Origin: Symsagittifera roscoffensis | Lineage: Eukaryota > Xenacoelomorpha > Acoela > Convolutidae | Direction of reading: 5' to 3' | Assembly (NCBI RefSeq): GCF_963678635.1 | Contig: NC_087068.1 | Span: forward strand, 1,798,001 to 1,862,000 | Length of the DNA: 64,000 nt | In this document: positions 12,398-25,708 of the stretch, one piece after another | Position numbering within the stretch: position 1 is the first letter of the stretch | Layout: each line of letters opens with the position of its first letter | Notes under the pieces: model-generated | What the model was told of the DNA's origin: nothing | Seen by the model: the letters and a program-made list of their open reading frames with translations, nothing else | The model's database searches: none | Position numbers and translations under genes: made by a program

Positions 12398-14430
12398 GTC
12401 TCAAAGCATGCCCAGTAAAATCGTAATTTCTAGAATGTAATTATCCAAAAATTTATGATTAAAACTATTCAATTGAAACCGAGAAGCCCCTTTCAAGAAA
12501 TTGACCCAGGTGGGAAAAAAATTTATTACGAAGTTGAACATTTTCCTAATTTTAGGTGTAATCGACCCTCTGTTGAGTTTATTTCTGTTTATGGCTAACT
12601 TTTGATTTGTTTTTTGCTTTGAAAATATCACGTTCAATTCTTGCTCAGTAATAGAATATCTCAAGGTTTCAACTTGGCACTCTTTTCAAATAATTGTTTC
12701 GTTTAATTTCAGAACTTCGTAAGCAAACAATTCTCTTACGGTATATATTTTTTTATCATGCATTATTTCAGTGGTTGAATCCATCCTGTGTTTATAAAAA
12801 ATTATTCTGATTAGCTTTCTGATTTTCATTTCCAGTTCCAACAGTTTGGTTTTGTCGGTATTGGCATAAACTAAAACTCCATATTGAATGATTGGTTGCA
12901 CGTAACTTTTATACGCAAATATTAATTGCTGTCCAGTTAGAAACTTTCTCAATTGAAAAAACACTCCACAGAATTGCAAAATTTTGATCTTTACCTTATC
13001 AATATGCTGATGAAAATTCAATTTACAGTCAAGGAGAATTCCAAGATATTCAAAACATTCAACATCTTCTATTTGGGTGTCATTTAAAAAATAACTTACT
13101 GGTCGTTCTTCAGTTTTCGTGCTCCGACAGTATCTCATGGTCTTGGTTTTTTTGACATTCAGTGTCAGTTTGTTCTTGTCTAACCAATCATTTACTTCAA
13201 GCAAAGCTGATCTATGTGCAAAAGCAATATAGTCTTTGTTGTTTGTGAATTTCAGAACAGTGTCATCAGCATACAAAAGTACCCCTGTGTTTTTTGTGGC
13301 TATTTGTAGATCGTTTATGTATAATATGAACAAAAGTGGGCCAAGGATAGATCCTTGAGGTACACCAAAGGATACCAGTTTAAGTTCGGTCTTAAAAGAG
13401 TTAGTTTCAATGTACTGATAGCGATTGTCAAGGTAAGATTCCAATAGATTTAAGACAGGCCCTCTGAATCCCATTTGTTCCAATTTTATTAACAGACTAG
13501 AGTGATCAACTGTGTCAAAAGCCTTTGTTAGTTCTAAAAACGTATTCTGAACAGTTAGTTTTTTGTTGGATAGCGATGTTGAAACTTCTTCCAACAATGT
13601 AAGGATGGCGTCAACAGTGCTTCTATTTGATCTGAAGCCAAACTGAGTGTTTCGGATGATATTAAACTTGTTTACATATGATTGGGCTCGTTTAAAAATT
13701 ATACGCTCAAAAATTTTGCCCAGAACTGGAAGAAGCGAAATTGGTCTATAGTCTGAGGGGTCATCGATGTCTCCCTCCTTGAAAATTGGAACAGGTTTTG
13801 CAATTTTTAAACAATTTGGATAGATTCCTGAGGTTAGGCAGTCATTAAAAATTTCAGTCAAAGGGCCTGCTAGTATAGTTTTTAAATGCTTGACGAGAAC
13901 AGTGTTGATATCATAGCAATCTGTACTATATTTATTTTTTAAACTTTCGATGACTTCAATGACTTCAATTAAATCAATTTTTTTCAAAAACAACGATTGC
14001 TGCTGACGTATAACATTATTTTCCATGCAGTTTGGTTTGCTCTGTGTGTGAGTCTGGCGCCAATATTTGCGAAGTATTCGTTAAAATGCTCAGCGTCCCC
14101 GTTAGATAGATTTAAAGATTTAGATTTTTTCCCTTTACCACTCATTTCCTTAAAATTTTCGAAAAAAGTTTTCGTTTTACAATTAGACTCAAGCATTAGT
14201 TTATTTTGATAGTATTTTCATTTTTTACGGATGATTAGGTTTTTGACAATTTTATTTTGGGAACTATACTTATTCCGGGCATCCGTTGTTTTAATATTCA
14301 AAAACTCCTGTCGTAACCGTCGCTTTTTTGCTGCTGCATTTTTTACTTCATTGTCAATCATTGTCATTTTTTACTTCATTGTCAATTTTTTACTTCATTT
14401 TACTTCATTGTCAAATTCAGCTGTTAGATG
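12398..14430 (-). mobile_element. LINE (non-LTR retrotransposon), 5'-truncated, ORF2 reverse transcriptase
   Basis: The best open part, 14026-12686 (446 codons), is a LINE reverse transcriptase: DYRPISLLPVLGKIFER, FGFR..RSTVDAI, a palm with TKAFDTVDH, GVPQGSILGPLLF, LLYADDT (catalytic YADD), WLDKNKLTLN, and a thumb region with YLGILLD. Upstream, after a frameshift near 14010, the linker continues to about 14420 (FNEYFANIG is typical of the endonuclease-RT linker), with one in-frame TGA near 14213. Downstream the frame continues past a TGA at 12686-12688 to 12401 with a typical C-terminal tail. The endonuclease is missing, so the copy is 5'-truncated and dead. Clade: Jockey/CR1-like, not resolved further. 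Confidence 0.9.
14335..14412. repeat. Short tandem TTTTTTACTTCATTGTCAA repeat
   Basis: Three to four imperfect copies of TTTTTTACTTCATTGTCAA lie at the 5' edge of the LINE remnant, probably produced at or after the truncation junction. Confidence 0.7.
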
Positions 14431-14439
14431 GAAAATTAT

Positions 14440-17400
14440 GATTTAGCATCGCTTACTACTGATTGGGTAAAACAAAAATTAAATTGTCTAAATCTCATCT
14501 CAGTCTTTGTCAGCCGATTGGACAATTCTTACAGCTTTAAAGAAACTGCCCCCAAAATTTTTACATGATTGGATTTTGCAGACTAATTAGTGAGCACCAG
14601 TCTGTTTCAGGAGCTTGAAAAAAAAGTTTAGATATAACATATTTAATTTGACTTGCCACTGCATTTCACGAATTTGATTAATTTTTTCATTGGATTCCGA
14701 GACTTGCGCTTTTTGACAGTAAACACGTTTTGCTGATCAAAACACCAAACCGGAAGTTAGAGACAATCGATTAACCATTATCAGTGGAAACCACTGACAA
14801 ATCTTACAACATTATGATTTCAAGAACATGAGTAGATGCCTTTGACTTATTTGATCTCCAGCGCTGGATATATTTTGAATTATATTTTGAATTCTGTTTA
14901 ACGTTTTTCTGGGTGGTGGGGTGCAAAACTAGTAGGTCTGGGTATCTAGTTGTGGGCTATCAACATCAACCTTTGAAATATAAAGATGTTTAAATTATGT
15001 GCAACAGACATTAAATAGGACACCCATAGATAGAACGTGAAGATATTTTTGCTCAGCCAAAGGTGAAAAAAAACTCTTAACCCTTCCAGAGCCGATGTAC
15101 GACAGAACTTATTTTCAAAACTTGTCCTGTGGCGCGTTCAAGTTCGATCTGGTTCAAATTTCCTGCAGTTTGAAAAAAATTTTAGTCAGAAAAGTTAATC
15201 CAAAGTATGGCTTCGATTGAAATTGACAAGCAAAACAATGTTATTAATACGTTAGGCTTACTTTAAGAATTGTCTATAAATTATGAGATTTAAAATGTGT
15301 GTGATAAAAAAGATTGGCTGTCATGGCTTCTAAGTGAAGTTTTTCTCTCCTTCCATTAATTTTCAGTTCACTGTTTTTTCAGCGATTCCGTTTCTTGTAA
15401 AATAAGGAAGGATAATTGGGACCTGTATCCGAAATATTTGGTACAGGCGATGGTGGCCTTCTTTTTAAATCTGGACCGCTGGGTTTGCGATATTTAAACC
15501 AATTGGTTCAAAGACTGGCCTGAGTTTCTGTTCGAAACCACGACAATTCCCTATCTATACCAAGCTGTCTGATTTTTCAATCACTGTTTTTATGCTGAAT
15601 GAATTGAAAATATCTTACATTTAACCTTAATTTATATGCTTCATACATGTTCAATTGTCACCTGTGAACAGGCTTGTAGCCTCATGGTGACAATTAAAAT
15701 CGGTTATACTAAAATTGTATGTTTATTGTAAATTAGTTCTGTATTATGCTCAATTCGTAAAGTTTTTTATAAACTGATTTTTTTTTCAGAGAATCAGAAC
15801 GCAAGGGTAACTTCGTGTGTGAGAAAAATGAACTTACGATGAATTCGGACTTCATGTAGCGTAGCTTCATTTTTTTCTGGCTCACATTATCAATATCTGT
15901 CTCAGGGACACAGTTGTCCGAAGTTCTTAAGATTATTGTCTCAATTATTAAGGAAAAAATAATTTTACGAATTAGTATTTGGGTTTATTTTCTACGAATT
16001 GTGGGGGTCAGTTGTCATTATTTCCGCAAAAAAGTTGTCCTATTTGGTGGGAATTTGATTTTTGGAAGTGCTGAAGTTTGATTATATTTAACATCAGAAA
16101 TTTGATATGTTTTCGTTTCTGATGGAATGACTTGTCACACTTCAAAGCAACCGCTAAAAATTGTTCAGCGTAATTTTTAATATTGCGTAAACTCATTCAA
16201 TTTTTGTCGCTGTTGCAGCAGAGCATGTGAACAACTAACATTCCTGCAAACTTTATTGACCTTTACTTGACGAAATATGTTCAATCACACGGGACATAAC
16301 ATATCCAAACAACCAACTTCGTTAAAAAATTGAAACGCTTCATTAAAAATTTTCCTATTGCCTATTTAACTATTTTTCTGAAATAATTATTCTAATATAA
16401 ATCAAATTTTATTAAGCGGGTCAATTTTTCGGATTGTTTGCGTTCTTGCAAGGATAATCTTAACAAAGAAACCCAACAAGAACTGACAGACAAGACCAAA
16501 ATACCTCAAAACAACAAGAACAACAAAAATGAAAGCTAGTAGGCTGAAATGTCCAAGCAAGAGTTAATTTTTAGTTTCTAAAACAACCTACAATAAAAAA
16601 TGAGGAAACTTTTTGAAATTTTAATCAGTCAAAATTTGTTTATTTAAAAAGAAAAGGATTTTTTAAATCGAAGTAACACGGTTGTGTATAAATAGCTCCT
16701 GATAGTTCAAAATCATTAGATTTAGTTTTTGGGGTCTTTGAGTTATAGAATTTGAATGACGGTGGTTTCGCAAAGTTAAGCCTAATCAAGCCTGGAGAAT
16801 TGCAGGAACTGTCAAAACTAACTTATTATATAAAAACTTCGCCGTTTTTTTTTGCTTGTCTTGCTAGATAATAGTCATATCTAGAGGGGCTGAACAATAA
16901 TAGAATGAAATCTCGGTTATGCTAAAAAATAAGCCTAATCGAACGTGTTGCAAAAAAAAAACAAATTTAATTTTTTTGAACCAAAAATTAATTAAAGAAA
17001 AGTTGCCAGTAAAGTTGAGACCAATAAAATTCCAGCAATTATCAGTTAAAATACTGAGGGCATGCAAATTTCAGCCACTTGGAAGAAATTCCTAATTGAA
17101 GTAATTTTTCTCAATGTAGTTCTAAATTTTATCTTAATGTAATCATATCGAATTCTCGAAAAAGTATTCGATAATTATGCGTGAATTGTGGTTGTTTTAC
17201 TCGCGTACGGTTAAATAATGGATCTAAGTCTTGTTGAAGTGTGAAATGTTTTCGAAGACAGGGCCTGTAGATTTTACCTGTTAAATTGGAAATTTTTATT
17301 GCTAAATTGTAAAATCAACTCGTGAAAACAGTATTATGCTTGTTCATTTTGAGTTCGTTTTTTAAGAAGTCATAGAGCATTAAAAACTAATCACTACATG

Positions 17401-17780
17401 AATAAGAGTTACTGAATAAAATCAAACTTAAAGTTACCAGTTTTCGTTTTATATTGATGCTAAAATCAAGTGAGGCTTTTTATCATTTTTGCAATCATAT
17501 CACGCTCCATCTCCCTTATACAATCTTCGGCATCTGAGACAAAAATCCCCTCTACCCCTCAGCATTTGGTACAAAAGCCCATACCTCCAATCAATTAAAT
17601 TTTTAAAGATTTGTTTATTTAAACTTCAATTAATGTGTGTTTCAGTGCTAAATTTCATTTTCATTCTGTTTCATTTTTTCAAATTGGCGTCAGATGTTTG
17701 GTTATTTGTTTTTTTGTAAGTTGTGCGTTCATTGAATTTCTTTTTAAAACTAATTTGGTCATTGGGTTCCATTTGTTATA
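14440..17780. other. Noncoding stretch without recognisable features
   Basis: AT-rich sequence on both strands. I see only short random frames, no repeat shared with other parts of the window and no RNA gene I can support. Confidence 0.4.
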
Positions 17781-17789
17781 TTTTTGAGA

Positions 17790-17960
17790 GAGATACTTTT
17801 TGCTGCTCGATTGAATAATTACGTGAGACAAGTCCCCTCATGTTACAACACCCCCCTCAGCCTTTGAAATAACTGTTTTAAATGATGAGTTGGGAGGGGT
17901 GAAATGAGGTACAAAAAAGGGTTCTGCGGGCTGGGGGAGGTAATTAAGTAGGAAAAGTTG
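17790..17960. repeat. Dispersed repeat shared (inverted) with palindrome spacer
   Basis: GAGACAAGTCCC..CATGTTACAA and nearby phrases match the reverse complement of 10.72-10.90 kb, including the spacing to a TGCTCGATT phrase. This is a short repeat of unknown type. The 18.0-19.9 kb DNA after it shows nothing supportable. Confidence 0.6.
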
Positions 17961-19971
17961 AGAGGGTTTTTAATTGTCTCATTTGCTGAAATAAGTAAAC
18001 TGAAATTAGAGCAGCATTCATTGAAATATGAGGGGACGTTTTTTTATAATAAATGAAAATCAGGGGACGAAAAAACGGGTAGGATACATGATCAAACGCT
18101 TAAAAAGGTACTTCTGGAATCCATTGAAAGAAACATTAACTTGGGAATCCACTGTCAAATTTTGGAATCCAAAGAACAAATTAATTGCGGAATTTATTGA
18201 CAAACAGCAACATCCAGCAACATTTCACTTCAAATTACCCCATCCGCAACATTGCTTTTGTCAGCGGAATTCAAAACAACGCATTTCATTAGCATTTTTC
18301 TCCAAAATCCGCATTGCCACTAGATTGCAAGTTTTTGCTCGCTAGCTAATTTTTGTTTATAGCAAATAACACTTAAGGGTTTCTCTTTCGATTCCACCAG
18401 ATTTCCGACTTTAAAAGTTTTTCGAAATTATATGGATTCCAGAGACAATGTATGTAGAATCCACACCATTACCAAAGTACCCGAGCTTGCTTGGCGTCGT
18501 AATTGATTTAAGCCTATTTTTAGGCGTCTCAGAAGGACTAACATTTCCAGCGTCTCAGAAGGAAAAGGTTGAGAAAAATTTGTAAAATTTGTATTGGTAA
18601 AAGCTAGGAAAAAACACTTTCCAGGTTACCAAGAGGCCTTTCTATTGGGCGGGGTTGACAAAAAACGTTAATTCACACTTTCAGAAACATTCTACGACCG
18701 ATTTTTTGCTAGAACTTTTTTGCATTGATAAATAGCGTGAGTGACATTATTTTGTTATATGAACTTGCGTAATTCGTATTTTTTGTGTCCAAAGTTAAGC
18801 AAAATTACAAAAGATATTCCCTTGTGAGAAAACCAGCAAGTTATGAGTGGCAACAATCCCTTATTGCGTTTGGATATTCGCCATGGAAGTTAATTTTGTA
18901 ATGTCACACTCAATTATATCAAAAAGTTTAATATACAACACTTCAATTAAAATAAATAATAACTCAATTATATCAAAACATTTAATAAACATTAAATTTA
19001 TTGTCAAGCTGAACTTTTGTTGAAGTTTGAGTATTTGTATATTGCGGCTTATTTTTTGACACACTTTGAAATTGTCATACTGTATAAAACAAGAGATGTT
19101 TTATGGCATCAGACAAAACACACATTCTTATTTTTGTCAGTTTTGTGCAAAAAGCTGTGTCTGGACTACGCAGTTTTAAACAACCTTGATTTGAGTTTAT
19201 TATTTTTTGTTCATATAAAAGAACACGCTATTTTTGAAAAATTCTAATCATATTTTTTTTATTGTACTATTCATAACTTCAGTGTGAAAATGTATAATTA
19301 GCGTTTTCGTTCGCTTCATTTGTGAAATTGTATGATTAGCCTTCTTTTGTGGAGGTCAAACCGGGAGGAATACGTAGTGTGAAATTTTTTGTAATAGAAT
19401 CAACCTTGCAAACAGCGCAATAGGCTCGAATTTTTGAACTCTCATCAGGTTTTTACTTCCGATTTTGCGCCAAAAAAAGATGAAAATTACTATAAATCCA
19501 GTGTCCACGATTTGACAAAACTTTTTAAAATAGTTTAGTTTCTATGTCATACGTTTCAAAGTTTTCGTCGTTTATGCCAGTCAATATTTCTCTGAAGTTC
19601 TTAGTTGTTTCGTAAAAATTATAAGTTGTAAACAATTTTTAGTAGTTTGTGCACACAAAACCTAAAAATACTGTTTGTGTCTATAAATGAGTAAATGGGG
19701 CAAATGAACACGCCACGCTCCAATTCAAAATGAAACAATTTCGATTAATTGTTCTTTTCAAAAGCATTTAGTTGTTAGGAAAAATGATAAAGATGAAATC
19801 TGTTTTTAATAAGAATTCAGAGCCAAAAATTGGGGTCAAATATTGCTTTGATTTTAAACATGAGCTGAATAACAAAAAAAACTTGCACGGGGTAATGAAT
19901 GATTAGAATTCCAAACTTGAGATCTGAGCTTTTTTTGTCACCAACATTTCTAAATAAACGAATAGCGGGGT

Positions 19972-20424
19972 TGACCTCCATACGAAAAAAAAGCTTCTCA
20001 CACAATTTTTTAAGGGAAAAACTTTTTTATCAAACAATTTCCATTTTTGAAAAATGCATGAAAGGCGCTTTTCCGCCAAACAGAGTACTGCAAAAATAAT
20101 CTAATTTGAATAAATTTATTGCCATTTTTTCTTATTTCAATTTGTTTGTCAAAATTTGATTTTTTTATGCACGGAAAAAAAACGCTTATCTTATAATTCT
20201 CCTTTAATTGAAACTGTTTGATGTGTATATTTTACATACAAAAATCCAGAAGTGTGAAAGTTTTTCAAAAACAAAAACAGAAAAAAATATAAACATAAAT
20301 CACAAAAACATGGAGCGAAAAATACAAAAAAAAACTGTTCCAATAGATTCAAAATGAATTGATAAAAAAACAAAAGAGCACTGCATGGAGTTGTATGTTA
20401 GGCATTTTATAATCAACCCGGGTA
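19972..20424. repeat. CCCGGGTTGACC-type foldback/MITE copy (decayed)
   Basis: The left edge reads GGGGTTGACCTCCATAC, the same start as copies at 29.82 and 45.74 kb. The right edge near 20415 carries CAACCCGGG in inverted orientation. The interior has the family's hallmark phrases CGCTTATCTTATAATTC and ATACAAAAATCC. It overlaps the beginning of the 1.8-kb tandem duplication, whose second unit keeps only the right portion. Confidence 0.5.
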
Positions 20425-23400
20425 GAAATGTCACGGAAGCCATAATATCACTGCTGCTGTAAATCTGAGTAGAGATTTTAACAAAATATTTTCGCATAGA
20501 AGTTTTTGATTATTCCCCTGCAATTTCATGTTTTGGTTGCATTTTGTTGCTTAAGGCCATGCAAGCTTCTCAGATTAGGAAGTTAGCGTGGGAATGTTGC
20601 ATGAGATTGTCTTTATAAACTTGCTCTTTGATTCTATAACTTGATCGTTTTCTATACATGTTGGTTGTTGCTGAGAAGGTTGAGAACCCTTAATTGGGGA
20701 AGATTTCATCATCAATAGTTCAGAGTAATATCAGGAAAAAATTAATTATAAAAATTTAACTATTTTTTAGCTTAATTTGTAATAAAAATACGCTTCTCTG
20801 AAAAAAACTCTCGCACTGAAGTTGTATCTAAAACATCTTGCAACTGATGAGCATACAAAAACGGTCATGTTTTTCTTTGAATTCTTGTATTTTTTCGATA
20901 ACATCAGAAAACAAGGCAGATTTTAATTTTCGATTAGTAGATCACGCAAAAATGTTCAGAAGTTGCTTTTGCTTTACGGTTTTTTTTATTCGAAATCGTG
21001 ACGCAGGATGCTGGTTTTTTTTTAAATTTTTTTTGCAGAGCTGATGTATTGAGTTGATGAATCAGGACGAAGCGATTAAAACTTTTTTTCAAGTCGAGTT
21101 GACTTCGAACAAAATAGAATAGAGATAAAACCTAATTAGGTTTTTGTCAGCTTTGATAAGATTCCATTTTTTGAGGTCCCAAAACTTCGTTCCCAAAAAT
21201 TTAACCCAGTAGTAGATTTTTGTCGGCTTTCAGTCAATCAAGAAGCGCATGCCAAAAGCACAGATCCAATTGCTTACCAAAGCTTACCAAAACGAATCTT
21301 TTTCGTCGCTCAGCAAAAATCTTAAAACATGCATTATCTTTCAGATCTTTATAATCAAATTTATTTTTGTTTGATTGCCAAAAAAATCAATTTTACGCTA
21401 TATTCTAGAAGATTAGAGAACTTCAAAATCTGGTGGGCTCTTTGGGATATAAGAGATTCACTTTGATGTAACTTTGACAGCAATTGAACCGTCAGTTTTG
21501 GTGTGATTTTTAGTTTGACTCTTTCTTGTATTTTATCAGGATTTTGATTCAAATTCCCAGAAACCAATTCGCTCTTTAACGAAGACATTAATTTTGAAAG
21601 CTAGCTGAGTAATGAAACGGTTGATTTGATTGCTTTGTTGATGCCAGCTCATTCGAGACTTTGATGCCAGCTTATACTCCAAAATTCAAAAAAAATGCAG
21701 GATTGTCCAATTATATCAAAATCGTATAAGATTCCCCTGAAGTTTATGGTTTGCGATAAATAGTTCTCGCCAAGTGACTGTGACAAAAATTCTACTTGAG
21801 AACAAAATTTTGCTGAAAATTAGTAACACCCCGCACCTCAGTAAAAACAGAAAAAAATAGATTATAAAGGATTTTTATTGTCAGTCTCCATCAAACAGAA
21901 TACTGCAATTTAATCAAATTTGAATAAGATTATTGCAACTTTTTCTTAATTGAATTTGTTTGTCAAAATTTGAATCTTTTTATGCGCGGAAAAAAAACGC
22001 TTATCTTACAATTCTCTTTTAATTGAAGCTGTTTGATGTGCAAATTTTACATACAAAAATCCAAAAGTCAAAAGTATGAAATTTTTTTCAAAAACAAAAC
22101 CAGAAAAGTATATTAACATAAATCCCAAAAATACGGAGTGAAACACACAAAAAAATTGTTCCAATAGATTAAAAATGAACTGAAAAAAAAAGAAAAAAGC
22201 ACTTCATGGAGTTGTATGTAAGGCATTTTTCAAATCAACCCGGGTAGAAGTGTCACGGAAGCCATAATATCATTGCTGCTGTAAATCTGAGTAGAAATTT
22301 TAACCAAATATTTTCGCATAGAAGTTTTTATTTATTCTCCTGCAATTTCATGTTTTGGTTGCTTTTTGTTGCTTAAGGCCATGCAAGCTTCTCAGATTAG
22401 GAAGTTAGCGTGGGAATGTTGCATGAGATTTTCTTTAAAAACTTGCGCTTTGATTCTATAACTTGATCGTTTTCTATACATGTTGGGTGTTGCTGAGAAG
22501 GTTGAGAACCCTTAATTAAGGAAGTTTTCATCATCAATAGTTCAGAATAATATCAGGAAAAAATTAATTATAAAAATTTCAATCTTTTTTAGCTTAATTT
22601 GTAATAAAATTACGCTTCTCTGAAAAAAGCTCTCGCACTGAAGTTGTATCTAAATTATCTTGCAACTGATGAGCATACAAAGACGGTCATGTTTTTCTTT
22701 GAATTCTTGTATTTTTTTGATAACATCAGAAAACAAGGCAGATTTTAATTTTTAATTAGTAGATCACGCAAAAATGTGCAGAAGTTGTTTTTGCTTTACG
22801 GTTTTTTTTTATTCGAAATCGTGACGCAGGAAGCTGGTTTTTTTTCAAAATTTTTTTTGCAGAGCTGATGTATTGAGTTGATGAATCAGGACGAAGCGAT
22901 TAAAATTTTTTTTCAAGTCGAGTTGACTTCGAACAAAGTAGAATAGAGATAAAACCTAATTAAGTTTTTGTCAGCTTTGATAAGATTCCATTTTTTGAGG
23001 TCCCAAAACTTCGTTCCCAAAACTTTAACCCAGTAGCAGATTTTTGTCGGCTTTCAGTCAATCAAGAAGCGCATGCCAAAAGCACCGATTCAATTGCTAA
23101 CCAAAGATTACCAAAACGAGCCTTTTTCATCGCTCAGCAAAATCTTAAAACATGCATTATCTTTCAGATCTTTATAACCAAATTTATTTTTGTTTGATTG
23201 CCAAAAAAATCAATTTTACGGTATATTCTAGAAGATTAGAGAACTTCAAAATCTTGTGGGCTCTTTGGGATATAAAAGATTCACTTTGATGTAACTTTGA
23301 CAGCAATTGAACCGTCAGTTTTGGTGTGATTTTTAGTTTGACTCTTTTTTGTATTTTATCAGGATTTTGATTCAAATTCCCAGAAACCAATTCGCTATTT

Positions 23401-23712
23401 AACGAAGACATTAATTTTGAAAGCTAGCTGAGTAATGAAACGGTTGATTTGATTGCTTTGTTGATGCCAGCTCATTCGAGACTTTGATGCCAGCTTATAC
23501 TCCAAAATTCAAAAAAAATGCAGGATTGTCCAATTATATCAAAATCGTATAAGATTCCCCTGAAGTTTACGGTTTGCAATAAATAATTCTCGCCAAGTGA
23601 CTGTGACAAAAATTCTACTTGAGAACAAAATTTTGCTGAAAATTAGTAACACCCCGCACTCAGTAAAAACAGAAAATAATAGATTATAAAGAACTTTTAT
23701 TGTCAGTCTCCA
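20074..23712. repeat. 1.82-kb direct tandem duplication (two units)
   Basis: Unit 1 spans about 20074-21889 and unit 2 about 21890-23712. The offset between matching landmarks is 1821-1823 bp, for example GGCATTTT at 20401 and 22222. Both units start at CAAACAGA.TACTGCAA and end at GTCAGTCTCCAT. They differ by scattered substitutions and small indels in homopolymers, so the duplication is not recent. Each unit contains a 75-codon minus-strand frame (21588-21361, 23411-23184). All five protein differences I see come from replacement changes, so I do not call a gene. Confidence 0.92.
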
Positions 23713-23960
23713 TAAATTTCAAAAAAAAATCGATTAACAAGAGATTAAAACGTTAGTATTTTTTGAAACAAAATTTATAATTGATTGTTTTATGAACATT
23801 TTTTATCTCAAACTTTTTTGAATTATTATCCATTATAATGGATTATATTCCATTATTATTCAACAAACGTCATCGCTTCATTTCGTTTTATTTTTGTTTT
23901 GTTTTGTGTGCTTTTCAGTTGGTTACCGAACTAAAAGAAACTGTAATTTTTTGCTTATAG

Positions 23961-24336
23961 CCACCAGCGGATTTAGGAAGGGAAGGCATCGGGGGGGGGG
24001 GGGGACTCTCCTCGGGGATTCGACCCCTGCCGACCCAAAAGGTCTCCCCATCTCCAAAACTTCGTTCCCAAAACTTTAACCCAGTAGCAGATTTTTGTCG
24101 GCTTATTTTCAGATGTCCATTTTTGCTTAGGGGTTGCTCTTCGAAAAAAAAGCAATTTTTTGTTCAAATTTTTTCAAAGAGTGCCTAAAAATGCTTTTTT
24201 GACCCGTTTTGTCTTTCAAAAATTTGACCAAAACAGGACCAAAACAGGGTCTTTTTAATGCTTTGAATTAATCTTGTCAAGCCTTATAGGGCTTAGGAGG
24301 TCCCCCCACTCGCAAAAATCCTAGATCCGCCCCTGG
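23961..24336. mobile_element. MITE with CGGATCTAGG-type terminal inverted repeats
   Basis: The left end CCAGCGGATTTAGGA and right end TCCTAGATCCGCCCCTGG are imperfect inverted repeats. This terminus is familiar from short nonautonomous DNA transposons, but I do not assign a superfamily. Inside are a poly-G run (23991-24004) and a 51-bp block at 24054-24104 identical to 23003-23053 of the neighbouring tandem unit. No coding capacity. Confidence 0.75.
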
Positions 24337-24349
24337 TTTAGTGATTCTT

Positions 24350-24660
24350 ACGTCTTACTTATTTTTATTGTGTTTTCTAAATTATAATCAATTAAAATTG
24401 ATTTTTCCTGTGAGTTTTTATTTTGATATTTTGATAGAAAAGGGGATTATAATATAATCTATTATAATAGTGTATAATAGAATATAAGAGATTAAAAAAG
24501 ATTTTCGGAAAAATTATAATTGATTATTTTTATGAAAATGTCACCAAAAATGTTTTTATTACAATGCATTATAAAATCGTTTAATCTTATCACCAATTAT
24601 AATTTTGCTAAAAGTACGATTATAATTATAATATAATCGAATATTTTCTCAGGACATTAC
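24350..24660. repeat. TATAATCGATTATAAT-type AT-rich repeat
   Basis: Dense, partly self-complementary runs of ATTATAATCGATT-like phrases, as at 3.36-3.79 and 59.72-59.94 kb. The DNA from 24.66 kb to the first Rho exchange factor exon shows no other feature. It should hold that gene's promoter if 25709 is the true start. Confidence 0.55.
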
Positions 24661-25708
24661 AGGAAACAACTTTGCAGCAAGACAATTGATCTTTGTATTA
24701 CCCCCTAAAATTAACTCAAAATGACTTTTTTTTGGGATTTTGAAAGTTTTTTCGATCTTTTTAAGCCAAAAATCAATTATTTGATCAAAAAACCGTGGAC
24801 ATCTTTTGTAAAATTATTTGACCGCTAAGAAAAGGAGCTACCGTAGATTGATTGATATACTGTATAATATCTGTATAAAAATCATTCATATCGATTTTCA
24901 ATCTCAAGTTTGCCAGTTGGCGGCATCGTATTAAAGCCCTTTTGAATCTAATTCTGATTGAAACGGTTTGAGAACCTTTCAAAAAAGTTTCGAAAACCCG
25001 TTATCGGCTGTAGAGAAACCTACAACTCTGATCACATTCTCAATTTTTGCAGCACATATTTTGAATCAATGATCGAATAAATGTGCGAGTATGCAGTAGT
25101 CCAAAACTCCTGAAGACCGTCTTGCTCTTGTTATTATAAGCCACCTAGTCAAGTTTCACCTATTTCCCTGAAGAAAGTCAGGCTGTGAAGTATAATATAC
25201 AATGCTTAAGATTACAAGCAAAGTCCATTGGATTCAAACAACATATAACTATTACGTTACCATTTTTATACCATTTTACTTCACGTGTTTAAGTGGCTTC
25301 AAAATTAAAGCAAGCATTTGGTCCTTTCTACTTGAAAACAAAATTGTCTTTCGTCTTATTTTTCTCAAGCTAGACTTCTACTTTTACTATAAGTAAATAG
25401 ATATTTAAAAACTGGTTATTTTCACATTATCGTAGCAAACAATGTCTACTTTTACAAACGTCAGCCTTTTGCAACTTAATACTCTCTTACTATATAGCAT
25501 GAGTTAGAATATAGTCTATTAGTTATTGTAGATGTTTATTTATAACCATTCATGGTTTTTAAATTCTTCATTTGATTCAGTAATCAAATAAATAGGCAAA
25601 ATGGTCAAAAGCATTTGATTACTTATGCATGTGTCACAGGCACTTTGAAAATAGGACATCTGCTTTATTTTATTGACTAGTTGTGAGTTGAAAGCCTTTG
25701 GCTCCAAA

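Noticed and set aside
14440-17780. tRNA or other structured RNA genes
   Set aside because: I looked for cloverleaf-like B-box phrases and terminators on both strands and found nothing I could support.
18028-18345. 105-codon plus-strand frame as a gene
   Set aside because: Composition follows local simple repeats (ATTCCA/AACAACATCC phrases), with no domain and no splice context.
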